From Carnobacterium inhibens subsp. inhibens DSM 13024 (GTDB taxonomy: Bacteria; Bacillota; Bacilli; Lactobacillales; Carnobacteriaceae): DNA of 64,000 nt. A program made the translations under genes and the position numbers. The first letter of the stretch is position 1, and each line of letters opens with the position of its first letter. Below the pieces are notes generated by a model, which saw only the letters and a program-made list of their open reading frames with translations, had not been told where the DNA came from and made no database searches. Below are positions 7,930 to 16,989 of this stretch, piece after piece. The stretch spans positions 1,178,001 through 1,242,000 of the forward strand of contig NZ_JQIV01000006.1 in NCBI RefSeq assembly GCF_000746825.1. The letters run 5' to 3'.

Positions 7930-9267
7930 TTAATTGCCAAATTGCTGCACTTCAAAAAGGGTCTTCAATTGGTCCACTACTTCTTCGAAGGCATAGCGTT
8001 CATCCACCCGTTGTTTCAAAAAATTCTTGATTGGTGTATTTAATTGAACGGCTCGATCGACCAGTGGATTGCTTCCTTTACGGTAAGCACCTACGTCAAT
8101 CAAATCTTTTGAGTCGGCATATACAGCCATATTTTCTTTTACCTTACCAGCTGTTGCTGAATGACTTTCGGTTGTGATGTCTTTCATTAACCGGCTGATG
8201 CTGTTTTGAATATCAATAGCGGGATAATGGTTTTCCGAAGCAATCTTTCGTGACAACACGATGTGTCCATCCAAGATCCCACGCACAGAGTCGGCGATCG
8301 GTTCGTTCATATCGTCCCCTTCAACTAAAACTGTATAAAAGGCCGTTATCGAACCATTTTCCGACATCCCGCTTCGTTCTAACAACTTAGGCAATGTCGT
8401 GAAAACAGAAGGCGTATACCCTTTGGTCGTTGGTGGTTCGCCGGTCGCTAATCCGATCTCGCGTTGAGCCATCGCCACACGCGTTACAGAGTCCATCATC
8501 AACACGACTTTCTTACCTTGATCTCTAAAATATTCTGCAATAGTTGTAGCTACAGAAGCACCTTTTAGTCGTACAAGCGGCGGCATATCAGAAGTGGCAC
8601 ACACCACGACTGATTTTCGATACCCTTCTTCTCCTAAGTCTTTTTCGATAAATTCCAAGACTTCTCTGCCACGCTCACCGATCAAACCAATCACGATAAC
8701 ATCGGCTTCAATGTAGCGAGCCATCATTCCAAGTAAAGTACTCTTTCCGACTCCACTACCCGCAAAAATCCCGACCCGTTGACCTTCTCCGACGGTTAAC
8801 GTGCCGTCGATTGCTTTGATCCCGGTCGGCATAACATCTTGGATTTTTTTTCGTTTAAATGGATTTGGAGAACTTCGGTTTACATCATAGAACACACCAT
8901 CCACTTCTAGAGAGGTGTCCATTGGTCGGCCTAAACCATCCAACGTGTTCCCCAGCAGTTTTTCACTGATTTCAACTTTTAGTGTTTTACCCGTTGGTTT
9001 AACTAAACAACCTGGTCCAATACCTTCTAATTCATCTAAGGGCATCAATAAAACCATTTCGTCTATAAATCCAACAACTTCACTCAAAGCTATTCTGCCA
9101 GATGACTTGATGTGAATCTCGCATACTTCTCCTACAAACGCATCTAAACCTTCTACTTTAATGATTAATCCCGTCACTTGACTGACTTTTCCCATTTTTA
9201 AGTAGTAGCTTTTTCTATTCAATTGGTTGTGGTAAGCATCAAAAGGGATATCAAACATCATCGTCAC
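7930..9267 (-). CDS. fliI: Flagellum-specific ATPase FliI
   Basis: 445 residues, similar to F1-ATPase beta. The Walker A motif GSGVGKST is at about 170-177, and Walker B VVLMMDSVTR is followed by VAMAQREIGLATGEPPTTKGYTPSVF. It energises unfolding and release of export substrates at the membrane. Translation may start at the GTG 9267, which overlaps the fliH stop, or at ATG 9261/9258, which sit better behind CGGAG. It lies between fliH and fliJ. Confidence 0.97.
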   Translation of the reverse strand: MTMMFDIPFDAYHNQLNRKSYYLKMGKVSQVTGLIIKVEGLDAFVGEVCEIHIKSSGRIALSEVVGFIDEMVLLMPLDELEGIGPGCLVKPTGKTLKVEISEKLLGNTLDGLGRPMDTSLEVDGVFYDVNRSSPNPFKRKKIQDVMPTGIKAIDGTLTVGEGQRVGIFAGSGVGKSTLLGMMARYIEADVIVIGLIGERGREVLEFIEKDLGEEGYRKSVVVCATSDMPPLVRLKGASVATTIAEYFRDQGKKVVLMMDSVTRVAMAQREIGLATGEPPTTKGYTPSVFTTLPKLLERSGMSENGSITAFYTVLVEGDDMNEPIADSVRGILDGHIVLSRKIASENHYPAIDIQNSISRLMKDITTESHSATAGKVKENMAVYADSKDLIDVGAYRKGSNPLVDRAVQLNTPIKNFLKQRVDERYAFEEVVDQLKTLFEVQQFGN

Positions 9268-10022
9268 TCCGCATTCTTCATTTCCTCTATCATGGCATCT
9301 AATTGTTTTCTGACTTGCAAATCAATAATGGCATGGGCATTTTCAACAACGCAGCCATTTTTATCCAATGTATTGTCTGTCAGTACTGCAAAGCGAATAT
9401 CTTGGTTTTCTTTTTCAAACTCTTTGACTTTTTCTTTCACGAGTTCCTTTTGTTCCGGTCTGACCATCAAGGTAATGAATTGGTCTTCTCGTTTTAAACG
9501 ATGCAGCACAGGATTGATCAAATCCATCACTTGATCCGACGAAACATCAATACTTTTATGCACAATGGTTTCAGCCATATGTCCAGCTAATTCTAAAAAT
9601 TCATTTTTTTTCGCTTGGTAATAATTCTCCACGGTTTCTTTAGCTTCATCCAGCATCTGTTGAATCGTATCTCTCATAACTTGGCTTTCTGCTTCAGCTT
9701 GTTTCATACCAGTTGTATAGCCGGTTGTGTAACCCGTTTCGTACCCTTGTTTCTTACCTTGTTCAAAGCCAGATTTTTCAGCTGCTTCTTTCAGTTGCTC
9801 TGCTTCTTTTTCAGCTTTTGAGAGAATCGCTTGTTTCTTTTGGCGTGTCTCATCTAACAGGGCTTTGGCTTGAATCGCTTCAATAGGCTCTTCTTCGACC
9901 TGATCTGTTTCATTTAAATAGGCTTCATAGGGTTTTGCAGGTGCCATGTCTGTTTGGATAAAAGTTCGGTTCTCTTCGGTAAAGGATTGTCCTTGCTTAA
10001 TGATCCTATGAGATAATGGCAT
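9264..10022 (-). CDS. fliH: Flagellar assembly protein FliH
   Basis: 252 residues. A variable N-terminus leads to a long charged coiled coil (about 50-130) with a glycine-repeat segment GFEQGKKQGYETGYTTGYTT typical of FliH, then the C-terminal FliI-binding domain. FliH holds FliI at the export gate and controls its ATPase. The first 17 bp overlap the end of fliG and its end overlaps the fliI start. Confidence 0.94.
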   Translation of the reverse strand: MPLSHRIIKQGQSFTEENRTFIQTDMAPAKPYEAYLNETDQVEEEPIEAIQAKALLDETRQKKQAILSKAEKEAEQLKEAAEKSGFEQGKKQGYETGYTTGYTTGMKQAEAESQVMRDTIQQMLDEAKETVENYYQAKKNEFLELAGHMAETIVHKSIDVSSDQVMDLINPVLHRLKREDQFITLMVRPEQKELVKEKVKEFEKENQDIRFAVLTDNTLDKNGCVVENAHAIIDLQVRKQLDAMIEEMKNAE

Positions 10023-11010
10023 CAGAATCGCCTCTTCTCAAATAGATCTCGCCTTTTTCATCTAAGCGACGAATCACGGTCACAATGCGTTGTTGAGCTT
10101 CTTCAACGGCAGATAAGCGAATAGGTCCCATGAATTGAAGATCTTCTTTAAGTGTGTCCACTGCACGAGTAGATAAGTTGGTGTAAATGAAGTTCTTGAT
10201 TTCATCCGATACTCCTTTAAGAGCCAATGCCAAGTCGTCATTTTTAACATCTCTAAGAACTTTTTGTACATCGCCTTTTTCAAGCGTGATGATATCTTCA
10301 AACGTAAATAGACTTGCTTTGATTTCTTCAGCCAGTTCGGGTTGTTTTTCTTCCAACACCTTAATAATATTTTTCTCAGTGCTTCGTCCAACTGAATTCA
10401 AGATTTCAACTAATGTACGAACGCCACCAACTGTTTCCAGATCATTTTCAATGTAATTAGAAAATTTATTTTCAATTACTTTTTCAATCTTCTCAATAAT
10501 GGCAGGAGATGTGCTGGTGATTGTTCCGATTCTTTCAGCAATTTCTGACTGCAATTCAATTGGAAATTCAGATAAAATTATGGCTGCTTTTTCAGGTTGC
10601 ATATAACATAAGATCAAAGCGACAGTCTGAGGTTGCTCATTTAGCAATAAATTTGTCAGTTGTTGAGGGTCTGCTTTACGCGCAATGTTGAATGGGCGTT
10701 CACGCAATTGGATCTGATTCAACATGTCGATTACTTCTTTTGCACGCTGAGGGCCGATTGCCATATTTAACAAGTTCTTCGCATAATCGATCCCTCCATC
10801 GATCACGTATTCTCTTGCTTGAGACATTTCGATAAATTCATTGATGACCGCATCCCGTTCTTCTGGATTCACATAATCAATGTTGGCTATTTCATAACTC
10901 ACTTTTTGAATGTAGCTGTCCGGCAGATTCTTCATGATCTTGGCTGACGTTTCTGAGCCTAACGATATCAGCAATATAGCCGCTTTTTTTAATCCGTCTA
11001 CTTCTTTCAT
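10006..11010 (-). CDS. fliG: Flagellar motor switch protein FliG
   Basis: 334 residues. The N-terminal domain begins KEVDGLKKAAILLISLGSE and binds FliF. The middle domain carries NEQPQTVALILCYMQPEKAA (EHPQ motif as EQPQ), and the C-terminal torque domain has charged residues in FTFEDIITL and VLRDVKNDDLALALKG. FliG transmits stator force to the rotor. It starts 8 bp after fliF and overlaps fliH. Confidence 0.97.
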   Translation of the reverse strand: MKEVDGLKKAAILLISLGSETSAKIMKNLPDSYIQKVSYEIANIDYVNPEERDAVINEFIEMSQAREYVIDGGIDYAKNLLNMAIGPQRAKEVIDMLNQIQLRERPFNIARKADPQQLTNLLLNEQPQTVALILCYMQPEKAAIILSEFPIELQSEIAERIGTITSTSPAIIEKIEKVIENKFSNYIENDLETVGGVRTLVEILNSVGRSTEKNIIKVLEEKQPELAEEIKASLFTFEDIITLEKGDVQKVLRDVKNDDLALALKGVSDEIKNFIYTNLSTRAVDTLKEDLQFMGPIRLSAVEEAQQRIVTVIRRLDEKGEIYLRRGDSDAIIS

Positions 11011-11018
11011 ACCTTCAC

Positions 11019-12593
11019 CTACTCATCTTTCATCCAAATTTTGATCAAGTCAGCTGCGCCTTCTGGACTTTCTTTCGCGTAATCTCTTACAGTGCTTTCT
11101 TTTTCAGACATATTTTTATTTAATTCTCGCTTCAGATCTGCTTTTTCTTTCGCTTTTCTTTCCTCATCTAGTGGTTTGACTGGACTGCGTGGCGCTACGA
11201 TTGGCTCTGGTTCTTCCTCATCAAAGAAATCCAATTCATCGTCAGCAGTTGATCGTCTGCGTAACAGTGTTAGCAATAAAATCAAGATCACAACGATCGC
11301 TAATCCACCAACAAGATATGGCCAATACCGCATCATAACATCCTGGATACTGCTCTTTAATTGCTCTGGTGCTGTTGTTTCAATTACATCAGTACTGGTT
11401 GCAAAATCAATCCCTTGTATAGAAATCACATCTCGTTCTTCAACCGAACCAACTGTTGTAGCCACAATCGCTTCAAGAGCTTCTTTGTCAGCTGGGCTTA
11501 AATTGCCGTCAAAAATAACCGAAGTGCTTAAACGTTCTACTTCTCCAGGTGCTTTGACCGTATTTGTTGTTTCCGAGTTCAACTCATAATTCGTGGTACG
11601 ATTATAGGTAGAGTTTCCGCCTTCTTCGCCACTCTCGATTTGATTGATACTGTTTTCGAACCCTTCGCCTTCTTCTACATCAATGGTTCCACCACCGGCA
11701 GAAACTGTTTCGCTGCGAACAGAAGAATCGCCATAATTGATGATTTCACTTTCACTTGAGTCAAAATTCATCTCAGCAGTCACTGCAACCGTCAATTTTT
11801 CGATGCCATAAATTGGACCTAACGTTTGAATCAGTTTTTGCTCCAACTCTTGTTCATAGCTGCGCGTGATAGCTTGGTATTTACTAACTAAGTCGGTTGC
11901 ATTCAAATTGCCTTCATCTTCCAGCGCTGTGCTCAATAAGTTTCCTGCTGTATCGACGATCTTAATGTTCTCTTTAGGCAGATTGTCTACAGCTCCTGAA
12001 ATCAATGAAGCGATACCTTGTACAGCAGAAACAGGAATTTGTGACCCGCTGATTGGCGTCAAAACGACAGAAGCAGAAGCTTTTGATACATTTTCTTCGC
12101 TAGTAAAGACACTGTCTTCTGGTAATGACAACAGCACCTTTGCTTGTTCAATCGAATCCAATGCCGAAATCGAGCGTTCCAATTCACCTGTGACCGCTCT
12201 TTGGTACATGATTTTACGATCTTCATCTGTCGCCATCATGCTGGTCTCGTCAAAGATCTCAAATCCTGTGTTGCTTTTTGGCAGCATATCGTTTACGGCC
12301 AATTCAATTCTATATGTATCTACTTGAGCTTGATCAATTAAAATCGTTGTCCCATTGTCTTCTAACTTATAATCGATTCCTTTAGCTTTGATATCATTTA
12401 CAATTGTCCCTGCATCGGCTTCTTCTAAATTAGAAAATAATGTAGCATACTCTACTTTTTGCGTATAGAAGGTCAAAGCCGTTACAATCGTAATGACAAG
12501 TACTAGAACCACACCTAATCCGATTCGTTTGCTTTTGCCAAGATTCGTCCAACCGTCTTTGATGCCAGTCCAGATTTTCTTAATTCCATTCAT
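11019..12593 (-). CDS. fliF: Flagellar MS-ring protein FliF
   Basis: 524 residues with membrane helices near both ends (about 23-45 and 435-456). The extracytoplasmic ring-building motif domains lie between them (YATLFSNLEEADAGTIVNDIK; VNDMLPKSNTGFEIFD), and the C-terminal tail binds FliG. It forms the MS ring on which the motor is built. Cotranscribed with fliE upstream and fliG downstream. Confidence 0.97.
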   Translation of the reverse strand: MNGIKKIWTGIKDGWTNLGKSKRIGLGVVLVLVITIVTALTFYTQKVEYATLFSNLEEADAGTIVNDIKAKGIDYKLEDNGTTILIDQAQVDTYRIELAVNDMLPKSNTGFEIFDETSMMATDEDRKIMYQRAVTGELERSISALDSIEQAKVLLSLPEDSVFTSEENVSKASASVVLTPISGSQIPVSAVQGIASLISGAVDNLPKENIKIVDTAGNLLSTALEDEGNLNATDLVSKYQAITRSYEQELEQKLIQTLGPIYGIEKLTVAVTAEMNFDSSESEIINYGDSSVRSETVSAGGGTIDVEEGEGFENSINQIESGEEGGNSTYNRTTNYELNSETTNTVKAPGEVERLSTSVIFDGNLSPADKEALEAIVATTVGSVEERDVISIQGIDFATSTDVIETTAPEQLKSSIQDVMMRYWPYLVGGLAIVVILILLLTLLRRRSTADDELDFFDEEEPEPIVAPRSPVKPLDEERKAKEKADLKRELNKNMSEKESTVRDYAKESPEGAADLIKIWMKDE

Positions 12594-12620
12594 AATTAGC
12601 GTAACTCCCTCAAAAACTCA

Positions 12621-12941
12621 TTAAAATTGCATATTTTTTATTTCGTTGTAAGCTTCTAGGCCTTTATTTCTTAATTGCAAAGCTAGTTCTAGTGACAATT
12701 GAGCCTCAGAAGTTTGAATCATCACATTATGTAAATTATCTGTATTGCCAGATATCAGGTCTTGTACACCTTGATCCGCTGATACTTGTTGTTCATTTAG
12801 TGAACTCATCGCATTTTCTAACATACCCGAAAATGACGATAGTCCGTTTGTTTCTTCGCTCGTTTGGGTATTCATTCCACTCGTTAGCCCTGTTTGTGAT
12901 GGACCATTAACTAAACTATTAAAAAGTGAATCTACATTCAT
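12621..12941 (-). CDS. fliE: Flagellar hook-basal body protein FliE
   Basis: 106 residues, the expected FliE size. The C-terminal half has the conserved AQLSLELALQLRNKGLEAYNEI rod motif, while the N-terminus is Ser/Thr/Gln-rich. FliE connects the MS ring to the rod. The gene order flgB-flgC-fliE-fliF is the canonical start of Gram-positive flagellar operons. Confidence 0.95.
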   Translation of the reverse strand: MNVDSLFNSLVNGPSQTGLTSGMNTQTSEETNGLSSFSGMLENAMSSLNEQQVSADQGVQDLISGNTDNLHNVMIQTSEAQLSLELALQLRNKGLEAYNEIKNMQF

Positions 12942-12968
12942 TTTAACTTCTCCTCTAAACCTTATTTA

Positions 12969-13406
12969 TTAACCAATCGTGATTTGCAACGCTTTTGAGA
13001 GCATTTCTTTGCTGGCATTCATAGCTGTTACATTAGCGTCATACGTACGCAGTGTCGTCATCATATCGATCATTTCATCCGCCATATTGACGTTCGATTG
13101 TTGAACATATCCCTCTTCGTTTGCATCTGGGTTTGTTGGATCATACTCCATCACGATATCTTCTGTATTTTCTCTAATTTCAGTAGGTTTTACGCCAAAA
13201 CTTTTTTCAGTTCCTTGACCAGCCATAGATGATTCAACTTGTTTCAAACTTTCTTCAAATACGACTTCTTTTTTTAAGTAAGGGCCTTCTCCATCTTCCG
13301 TACGTGTGGTATTGACGTTCGCAATATTTGTTGAAATCGTATCTAGTTTTAATCGTTCTAAACTTAATCCACTTGCATTTATCTGCATGGAATCAAAAAT
13401 CGACAT
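12969..13406 (-). CDS. flgC: Flagellar rod protein FlgC
   Basis: 145 residues. The N-terminal rod motif ISTNIANVNTTRTEDGEGPY and the C-terminal VNMADEMIDMMTTLRTYDANVTAMN are diagnostic of FlgC. It is a proximal rod subunit exported through the flagellar gate. It lies 27 bp after flgB and 27 bp before fliE. Confidence 0.96.
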   Translation of the reverse strand: MSIFDSMQINASGLSLERLKLDTISTNIANVNTTRTEDGEGPYLKKEVVFEESLKQVESSMAGQGTEKSFGVKPTEIRENTEDIVMEYDPTNPDANEEGYVQQSNVNMADEMIDMMTTLRTYDANVTAMNASKEMLSKALQITIG

Positions 13407-13433
13407 GAATACACCTTCTTCTTTTTCTATTTA

Positions 13434-13826
13434 CTACTTCGTAATTACACTCCGCAACATAGAGTACTTAGCGTTTAATTGCGTTATCATTGCATTATAA
13501 TAAATACTGTTGCTGGCTTCTTCCGCCATTTCGATATCAATGTCGACATTATTGCCATTTTCTTTCACTGTTGTATCTGTTCTTTTAGATACCACCGGTG
13601 AAACATCTTCTAAACTTCCAAAACCTATATGTAAATCGTTCGTTTTATTCATCGCTGTCCCATTTGATACATTGTCTAAAATCGTTTCAAAATCGACTTT
13701 GTTTACTTTGTAATCCGCTGTATTCACATTCGCAACATTGCTTGAAATCATTTCTTGCCTCATAGATGAGGCATCTAATGCATTTTTCATCAAATTATAG
13801 GTAGAGTCCACTTCTTTCACTCCCAT
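13434..13826 (-). CDS. flgB: Flagellar rod protein FlgB
   Basis: Proximal rod protein of about 125-130 residues with SSNVANVNTADYKVNKVDFE and a C-terminal helix (AMITQLNAKYSMLRSVITK). First gene of the large basal-body operon. The start is uncertain: ATG 13826 has no ribosome site, whereas GTG 13811 (giving MDSTYNLMKNAL) sits 8 bases after GGGAG and is more likely used. A sigma-A-like promoter with a palindrome lies just upstream. Confidence 0.95.
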   Translation of the reverse strand: MGVKEVDSTYNLMKNALDASSMRQEMISSNVANVNTADYKVNKVDFETILDNVSNGTAMNKTNDLHIGFGSLEDVSPVVSKRTDTTVKENGNNVDIDIEMAEEASNSIYYNAMITQLNAKYSMLRSVITK

Positions 13827-13873
13827 ATACTCATTTTTTATCTTGCTCTGTTATGATAATTACTTTTAAATAA

Positions 13874-13898
13874 AACACATGTGTTATTAATTATTATA
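13874..13898 (-). promoter_or_regulatory. Candidate promoter and operator of the flgB operon
   Basis: On the minus strand TATAAT (13893-13898) forms a perfect sigma-A -10 without an obvious -35. The predicted start (about 13886) is directly followed by the 12 bp perfect palindrome AACACATGTGTT (13874-13885). No GCCGATA box is present, so the early operon appears to use the main sigma factor with a regulator. Confidence 0.5.
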
Positions 13899-14012
13899 CA
13901 TTTCTGGGTCGCCTTTTTGGCAAACTATGCAATAATATCAACCTAAGAAAGTATATCTCATTTGTTTTTATTCAGCAATATACTTTCTATGTTCGAATTG
14001 CTCAAAAACACA

Positions 14013-14046
14013 CAAAAAAAATTTTTTTAAAAAAAAATTTTTTTTT
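14013..14046. promoter_or_regulatory. Alternating A-tract/T-tract block upstream of flgB
   Basis: About 34 bases consist of four homopolymer blocks, A8-T7-A9-T9, inside the 392 bp gap between flgB and fliS. The junctions match TTTT-N5-AAAA, the type of site bound by the Listeria motility repressor MogR. It may equally act through DNA curvature. The rest of the gap (13899-14106) is AT-rich, with no gene seen. Confidence 0.35.
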
Positions 14047-14108
14047 ATTGATTTTTTTATTTACTTTGATAATCAAATAAACTGTTGCTATTCTTAATTT
14101 TCTACGCA

Positions 14109-14135
14109 AAAAAACCTTACTCTTTTTAAGTAAGG
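14109..14135 (-). terminator. Terminator after fliS
   Basis: CCTTACT/AGTAAGG 7 bp stem (14115-14121 and 14129-14135), followed on the minus strand by seven T. It ends the flaG-fliD-fliT-fliS unit before the flgB promoter region. Confidence 0.85.
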
Positions 14136-14218
14136 AGAGCTAATTCCATTTAATTGATCACGTTATTTTACTGCACAAAAAGAATGTGTCAAAAAATCAA
14201 CACTTGTCGTTTTGGTTC

Positions 14219-14584
14219 TTATTCTATTTCAATCCAAGCGTCACGTAGTTCTTCTACTAATTTGCGGCTGCGCTTCACATCTTCTGCATTTTTTGACACA
14301 TTTGCTTTGATCAATTCACTAGCGATGTATTCATACATGCGATAAAGGTTTTCTGCGACCTCTCCGCCTTTTTCAAAATCTAACGTATTCATCAATTCAG
14401 CAATGATATCTTGTGCTTTAATCAATACTTGATTCGTTTTTTCAATATTCTTTTCAGCAATACTGATTTCAGCTAATTTCAAATTTTTGATGCAACCTTC
14501 ATATAAAAGGACAATCAATTTTTTTGGAGATGCATTCAAAATTTGATTTTCTTTATAAATCGCTGATCCATTTTTTTGGTACAT
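14219..14584 (-). CDS. fliS: Flagellin export chaperone FliS
   Basis: 121 residues, all-helical. It begins near YKENQILNASPKKLIVLLYEGCIKNLKLAE, the FliS signature (A-SP-LI-MLYEG), with CIKNL binding the flagellin C-terminus in the cytoplasm. Last gene of flaG-fliD-fliT-like-fliS, followed by a terminator. Confidence 0.95.
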   Translation of the reverse strand: MYQKNGSAIYKENQILNASPKKLIVLLYEGCIKNLKLAEISIAEKNIEKTNQVLIKAQDIIAELMNTLDFEKGGEVAENLYRMYEYIASELIKANVSKNAEDVKRSRKLVEELRDAWIEIE

Positions 14585-14618
14585 TGTTTCTACCCCCTAC
14601 TATTCAATTTAATTGTTA

Positions 14619-14984
14619 CTAGATACCTCTGTCTACAAATAACGGAGCACGTTGCACCGACACATAATTATCTCTAACTTTATTTTTTTGATTGATTTGT
14701 TTCATTTTATTCATCAAGCTTATTTTTTCGCCACGAATAGCGGCAATCATTTGTTGTTGTTTCGGAATAATTACAGTAAGAAGTTGTTTTTCAACTGAAG
14801 TGTACTGAAATGCCTCATCTTCACTTAATTGCTCTTCAATTTTTTTTAATTGATTCATGTTTCGTTCATTTTCAGATATCAGTGTTACAGCGTCTTCTGT
14901 ACTTCCATTCCATGAATCCAGTAAAGATTTAATGTTTTCCAATACATCCGTTCGAAGTTTAGCACATTGAGTATCGGTTGTCAT
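14619..14984 (-). CDS. FliT-like flagellar chaperone (putative)
   Basis: 121-residue helical protein starting at ATG 14984 (MTTDTQCAKLR), with AAAGGAG 8 bases upstream. A frame extending further into fliD has no ribosome site. There is no strong motif, but size, helical charge pattern and position between fliD and fliS match FliT, which chaperones the FliD cap protein. Sequence similarity alone would not prove it, so the FliT role is inferred from context. Confidence 0.65.
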   Translation of the reverse strand: MTTDTQCAKLRTDVLENIKSLLDSWNGSTEDAVTLISENERNMNQLKKIEEQLSEDEAFQYTSVEKQLLTVIIPKQQQMIAAIRGEKISLMNKMKQINQKNKVRDNYVSVQRAPLFVDRGI

Positions 14985-15030
14985 AGTGAGCACTCCTTTC
15001 TTAAATTGCTTTATTAAGTATAAGTACCTT

Positions 15031-16515
15031 TTAGTCTGCTGTACTAAATTGGCTTTGTAAGTAAGCAAGTTGCGACTCAGCTTCCATCATAGCTGTATCT
15101 AAGCGGGTAAACATAGCAACGTAATTTTCACGTTTTTTCACTAGACGCTCATTGAATTTTGTAATACTGCTAGATAGGTCTTTTAGTGATTTATCATAAG
15201 TGTCAGATTTAGTTGCAATAATTCCAGTCTTTTCTGAAATATACGTATTCACTAGTGCACGCATTTTTTGAGCCATACCCACTTCAGCTTCAGTGGTTAC
15301 AATAGTTTCTTTACCATCCGCATCTATATTAGTTGTTTCAGTCGAAGTTGTTTGGAATAACACTTTTTTCACCGCTGTTGGATCATCTGCTAATGCTGTT
15401 TTTAATTTTCCTGTATCAAGAGTTGCGGCACCATAACGGTCTACTGAAATCCCAATTGATTCTAAATTGTTGTATGCAGCATTTCCAGTGCTCACGCTTT
15501 GAGTCATTAAAGAACGTAAACTTGACTGCAACCGCATTAAAGAACTATCACCTGCTAGTGCTCCAGTAGTATTCCCTTCTGCTGAAGGATCCCCTACGTC
15601 TAATTGATCGCCTATAAATGTTAAGGTTGAATTGTACTGATCTACAAATTCCTGAAATGCTTTTACTGACGTATCTGTATCTTCTTTAATACCAATAGTA
15701 ATAGGTTTAGAGGCTTCCGTTACGCCTTTTAGTTCAAGTGTTAAACCTTCGACAGCATCGGTGATACTATTGGTATCGCGAGTCATTTCAATACCGTCTA
15801 TCTTAAGTAGCGCTGACTGTCCAGCCACTTGTTTTGAGCTTGCTCCTAACCCTAGTTCATCAATCATACTGCCTGTGTCTGTTTTGCCACCAGCAGTTAA
15901 TGTACCTTCAAACGACATTGTGCGTTCGCCCATTTTACTATCTGTCATAACAATTCGGTTATCAACAATTTTGGCTTGTATACCCGTTTCTTTTGACACT
16001 TCATTGATCTTGCCAACGATATCTTTCAAGCTGTCTTTTTCTAAAATTTTAATTTCAAATCCTGCTTTAGGCGTTTCACCCTCTACTTCTGGTCCGGTCT
16101 CTTCTTGATTTATAATGGTAAATGTTCCGGTTAGCCCCAAACTTTCTTTAATTGTTTTTCCAGCAGCTGAACTAATAACACCTGATGTTGTTTGGGTTGC
16201 AGTTGCTAATCGAGATACTTCAATGCTATAATCACTTGCTGTTGAATCAGTATTGGCCATAATGCTAACTTTACTTTCGTCACTGGATGTTGCTAGTTTT
16301 GATTGGAAGGTTTTATCCTCTCCGAGAGTACCTAGCTTTGTAAACAAACTATCTAACCGTGTATTGATATCTTTCCAAGCATTTTTTTCTGCTGTAATGC
16401 TTGTTTGCTTGTTTGTATATTGAACAAGCTTACCAGATTCGGCTTCAATCATTGAGTCAATTGTTGCTGAATCGATACCTGAATACGATCCTAAAAAACT
16501 AATACTACCAGCCAT
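15031..16515 (-). CDS. fliD: Flagellar filament cap protein FliD
   Basis: 494 residues. The conserved N-terminal part begins with SYSGIDSATIDSMIEAESGK and ITAEKNAWKDINTRLDSLFTKL. The C-terminus contains YISEKTGIIATKSDTYDKSL and a coiled coil ending QLAYLQSQF. FliD caps the growing filament and folds flagellin outside the cell. It is 4 bp downstream of flaG. Confidence 0.96.
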   Translation of the reverse strand: MAGSISFLGSYSGIDSATIDSMIEAESGKLVQYTNKQTSITAEKNAWKDINTRLDSLFTKLGTLGEDKTFQSKLATSSDESKVSIMANTDSTASDYSIEVSRLATATQTTSGVISSAAGKTIKESLGLTGTFTIINQEETGPEVEGETPKAGFEIKILEKDSLKDIVGKINEVSKETGIQAKIVDNRIVMTDSKMGERTMSFEGTLTAGGKTDTGSMIDELGLGASSKQVAGQSALLKIDGIEMTRDTNSITDAVEGLTLELKGVTEASKPITIGIKEDTDTSVKAFQEFVDQYNSTLTFIGDQLDVGDPSAEGNTTGALAGDSSLMRLQSSLRSLMTQSVSTGNAAYNNLESIGISVDRYGAATLDTGKLKTALADDPTAVKKVLFQTTSTETTNIDADGKETIVTTEAEVGMAQKMRALVNTYISEKTGIIATKSDTYDKSLKDLSSSITKFNERLVKKRENYVAMFTRLDTAMMEAESQLAYLQSQFSTAD

Positions 16516-16519
16516 TATT

Positions 16520-16891
16520 TCACTCCTTTCGATCTATTATGATTCCCGCCATATCCCAAATGCCCGCAATAACATCAAGCATTTTTTCTGGAGGAATCTC
16601 TTTTACTACTTCTTCTGTTTGTTTATCGACCAATCTAACAACTGTTCTACCTGTACCTTCGTGCACTTTAAAATCAAATTGTGTATTTAGCCCCAATAAG
16701 AACTGATTGGCTTTTTCTATAGATTGTTCCAGTTCTTCTTTAGATATTTCAGAAACGATTATAGGTTCATTTATTTCTTTTGTACCTGACGTTCCTTTTA
16801 TGTATGATTTTTGTATACCCGATTGATGGATTGCATTCGATTCTACTGGACGAATTTGAAGAGATTTAGTGACAGCTTGTATAATATCCAT
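16520..16891 (-). CDS. flaG: FlaG family flagellar protein
   Basis: 123-residue protein whose second half has NQFLLGLNTQFDFKVHEGTG and VVRLVDKQTEEVVKEIPPEK, the FlaG pattern. In other bacteria FlaG affects filament length. The start at ATG 16891 (MDIIQAV) is preferred because TGGAG lies 9 bases upstream; an ATG five codons earlier lacks a ribosome site. It follows the flagellin terminator and precedes fliD. Confidence 0.9.
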   Translation of the reverse strand: MDIIQAVTKSLQIRPVESNAIHQSGIQKSYIKGTSGTKEINEPIIVSEISKEELEQSIEKANQFLLGLNTQFDFKVHEGTGRTVVRLVDKQTEEVVKEIPPEKMLDVIAGIWDMAGIIIDRKE

Positions 16892-16933
16892 ATCTGACAA
16901 CTCCATTTCTCAACATCATATAGTTTACTATAA

Positions 16934-16960
16934 ATAAAAAACCGGCACAATGCCGGCTTT
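16934..16960 (-). terminator. Terminator after flagellin gene 1
   Basis: GC-rich stem CCGGC (16942-16946) / GCCGG (16952-16956), flanked by A-runs on the left and T on the right, so on the minus strand it is followed by a T-run. It separates the highly expressed flagellin from flaG-fliD. Confidence 0.85.
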
Positions 16961-16989
16961 TATTGTGCTTCAAAGTTTTCATGCAATTA

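Noticed and set aside
11092-11589. 165-codon plus-strand frame inside fliF
   Set aside because: Antisense shadow of a well-supported gene; Ser-rich composition is typical of such shadows.
14972-14980. Sigma-28-like TATCGG inside the fliT-like gene
   Set aside because: It lies in coding sequence without a TTAA or TAAA at the right distance.
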